Positions 5,678 to 6,678 of a DNA stretch of 6,678 nucleotides are shown one piece after another. Source of the DNA: Pseudomonadota bacterium (GTDB lineage: Bacteria > Bdellovibrionota > Bdellovibrionia > Bdellovibrionales > JAEYZS01); assembly GCA_023427925.1 (NCBI GenBank), contig JAEYZS010000270.1:1-6678 (forward strand), in the 5' to 3' direction. A model generated the notes under the pieces. That model searched no databases. It was not told the origin of the DNA and worked only from the letters and a program-made list of their open reading frames with translations. The translations under genes were made by a program, and so were the position numbers. Every line of letters begins with the position of its first letter. Position 1 is the stretch's first letter.

Positions 5678-6538
5678 ATGATCTCAAGGGTAGTTTGCTT
5701 AATAGTTTTGTTGTTTGTAGTTGATCTAACGGCAGCAGATTGTACTGCTGATATGTGCTCGGTGGCAGCGTCGGGTGGAGAAACTCGTGTGCTTAAACAC
5801 GGCAAATGTTATGATGTCACCAACAATGGCGCTAACGATATCATGATACCTGCAAAAACTGTGAGTGAACTTGACAGTTTTATTGCAGCCACCACTACTA
5901 ATGTCACAAAGACCCCTTGCGTTTCATTTGTAGCCGCAACCGACGATATTCATACTGGAAACTGGACTTCGAGTTGTTATACGAATAAGCCCCCAGGACT
6001 TCAAGTTGGGGACCTGATTTTAATTACTATATATGAATCTGATTCGTCAGCGCCTGCTCTCACCCCTCCTTCTGGGTTTACAGCCTTGGGAACTATGCAC
6101 GGCCCTCAATGTTCTAGCTTCTACAGTATAACATATTACAAGATTGCAACAGCAACAGAAGTTGCAGCGACCACTCTAGCAGTTTCAAGAGATGTTGGAA
6201 CATTTACTAATTGCGGAATAATGGCGTCAGCTTTTCGAGGAGTTGATACTGCGACACCTTTAGTGGACTTTACCAAGAATTCGGGTAACGGGACTACGCT
6301 TACCTTTAACTCCGTAACCACTACAAAAGCCAACAGTCTATCAATAGCTATTGGCGAGTCATGCGCAGGCGTTCCAAATACTCCGGGCAGTGGATACGTC
6401 TCACGGTACTCATCCGCAGATATGTATTCGCGCCTATCTTCTAAGGTCATCGAGAATGCCGGAGCTACAGGCAACTTTACTTCGACTGCTGGCAGTGGCG
6501 AATGGTTAGCCACTCACGTCGTATTTAACACCCCTTAA
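5678..6538 (+). CDS. Secreted cysteine-rich beta-sandwich protein of unknown function
   Basis: This 286-residue protein has an N-terminal signal peptide: Arg4, a hydrophobic core to about Val15, then Thr-Ala-Ala20 before Asp21, a signal-peptidase-I-type site. Asp directly before Cys22 argues against a lipoprotein. The mature part has eight cysteines (22, 27, 44, 81, 100, 145, 179, 229), enough for four disulfides. Residues 22-81 form a small N-terminal module (HGKCYDVTNNGANDIMIPAK). From about 83 to the end the pattern VGDLILITIYES, TPPSGFTALG, TYYKIATATEVAATTLAV, ASAFRGVDTATPLVD and TFNSVTTTKANSLSIAIG resembles a beta-sandwich found in many exported adhesin-like and phage-tail-like proteins. 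The sequence is rich in Thr, Ser, Ala and Gly. Binding to a surface or glycan is a guess. The only reasonable start is the ATG at 5678, which has no ribosome site. There is no gene close downstream, so it appears to stand alone. Confidence 0.8.
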   Translation: MISRVVCLIVLLFVVDLTAADCTADMCSVAASGGETRVLKHGKCYDVTNNGANDIMIPAKTVSELDSFIAATTTNVTKTPCVSFVAATDDIHTGNWTSSCYTNKPPGLQVGDLILITIYESDSSAPALTPPSGFTALGTMHGPQCSSFYSITYYKIATATEVAATTLAVSRDVGTFTNCGIMASAFRGVDTATPLVDFTKNSGNGTTLTFNSVTTTKANSLSIAIGESCAGVPNTPGSGYVSRYSSADMYSRLSSKVIENAGATGNFTSTAGSGEWLATHVVFNTP

Positions 6539-6678
6539 CTTTTTCAAAAAACTGTCTAGAAATTGTTTACAAAAAACATAAAGTTCTATTCGATCTGTCT
6601 AACATTTTTACTGTTTTAACATGATCATTTACAGATGAATTAATTTTAACAATTTTGCATCAAAACGAGACACTATCT
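6539..6678. other. Non-coding AT-rich end of window
   Basis: No reading frame longer than a dozen or so codons with a start was found on either strand. CTGTCTA occurs twice (6552-6558 and 6595-6601). A GAGACA half-site lies at 6667-6672, a few bases before the window edge, so its partner half cannot be judged. No terminator with a GC-rich stem and T tract follows the exported-protein gene. Confidence 0.5.

Noticed and set aside
5678..5743. Lipoprotein call for the exported protein at Cys22
   Set aside because: The residue before Cys22 is Asp, which does not fit a lipobox, and a Thr-Ala-Ala signal-peptidase-I site is present just before it.
6136..6513. 125-codon open frame on the minus strand inside the exported-protein gene
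   Set aside because: The plus strand has a signal peptide and a coherent beta-sandwich pattern, and the antisense product resembles nothing recognisable.

Overview
The window looks like chromosomal DNA from a free-living Gram-negative bacterium. It is AT-rich by eye and compactly coded, with six genes on both strands and no RNA gene, insertion sequence, CRISPR array or phage module. A Bdellovibrio-like predator (Bdellovibrionota) is my best guess. The clue is the lipoprotein signal ending Leu-Tyr-Gln-Asn-Cys, because a Gln-Asn-Cys lipobox is common in that group. The mix of two-component, stress and exported-hydrolase genes fits, but no gene here proves the taxonomy.

Layout. At the left edge (338 down to 1, minus strand) is the receiver end of an NtrC-type response regulator, cut by the window boundary. 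Diverging from it is a soluble PAS histidine kinase (435-1559, plus), probably its partner. The kinase converges on a two-domain universal stress protein (2501-1596, minus). Across a divergent intergenic region lies a phospholipase-D-like lipoprotein with a cysteine-rich tail (2689-4521, plus). It is followed by a complete manganese catalase (4672-5538, plus) and a small cysteine-rich secreted beta-sandwich protein of unknown function (5678-6538, plus). The last 140 bases hold no recognisable gene.

How the genes may work together. The kinase and regulator form a signalling pair. The stress protein and the haem-free catalase suggest stress and peroxide defence in the cytoplasm. The PLD-like lipoprotein and the beta-sandwich protein would act in the envelope or outside the cell. 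Whether these are co-regulated is unknown, but the non-coding DNA carries a recurring hexamer, GAGACA. By eye I find it five times on the two strands. All five are between genes, provided the kinase starts at the ATG at 435. One pair forms a perfect 15-bp palindrome in the divergent stress protein/PLD promoter region. A related perfect palindrome lies between the regulator and kinase genes. This hints at a shared transcription factor, possibly the regulator at the left edge, but that is inference.

The most novel items are the possible GAGACA operator family, the atypical PLD lipoprotein with its unrecognised eight-cysteine C-terminal domain, and the secreted beta-sandwich protein, which appears to be read from a leaderless transcript.
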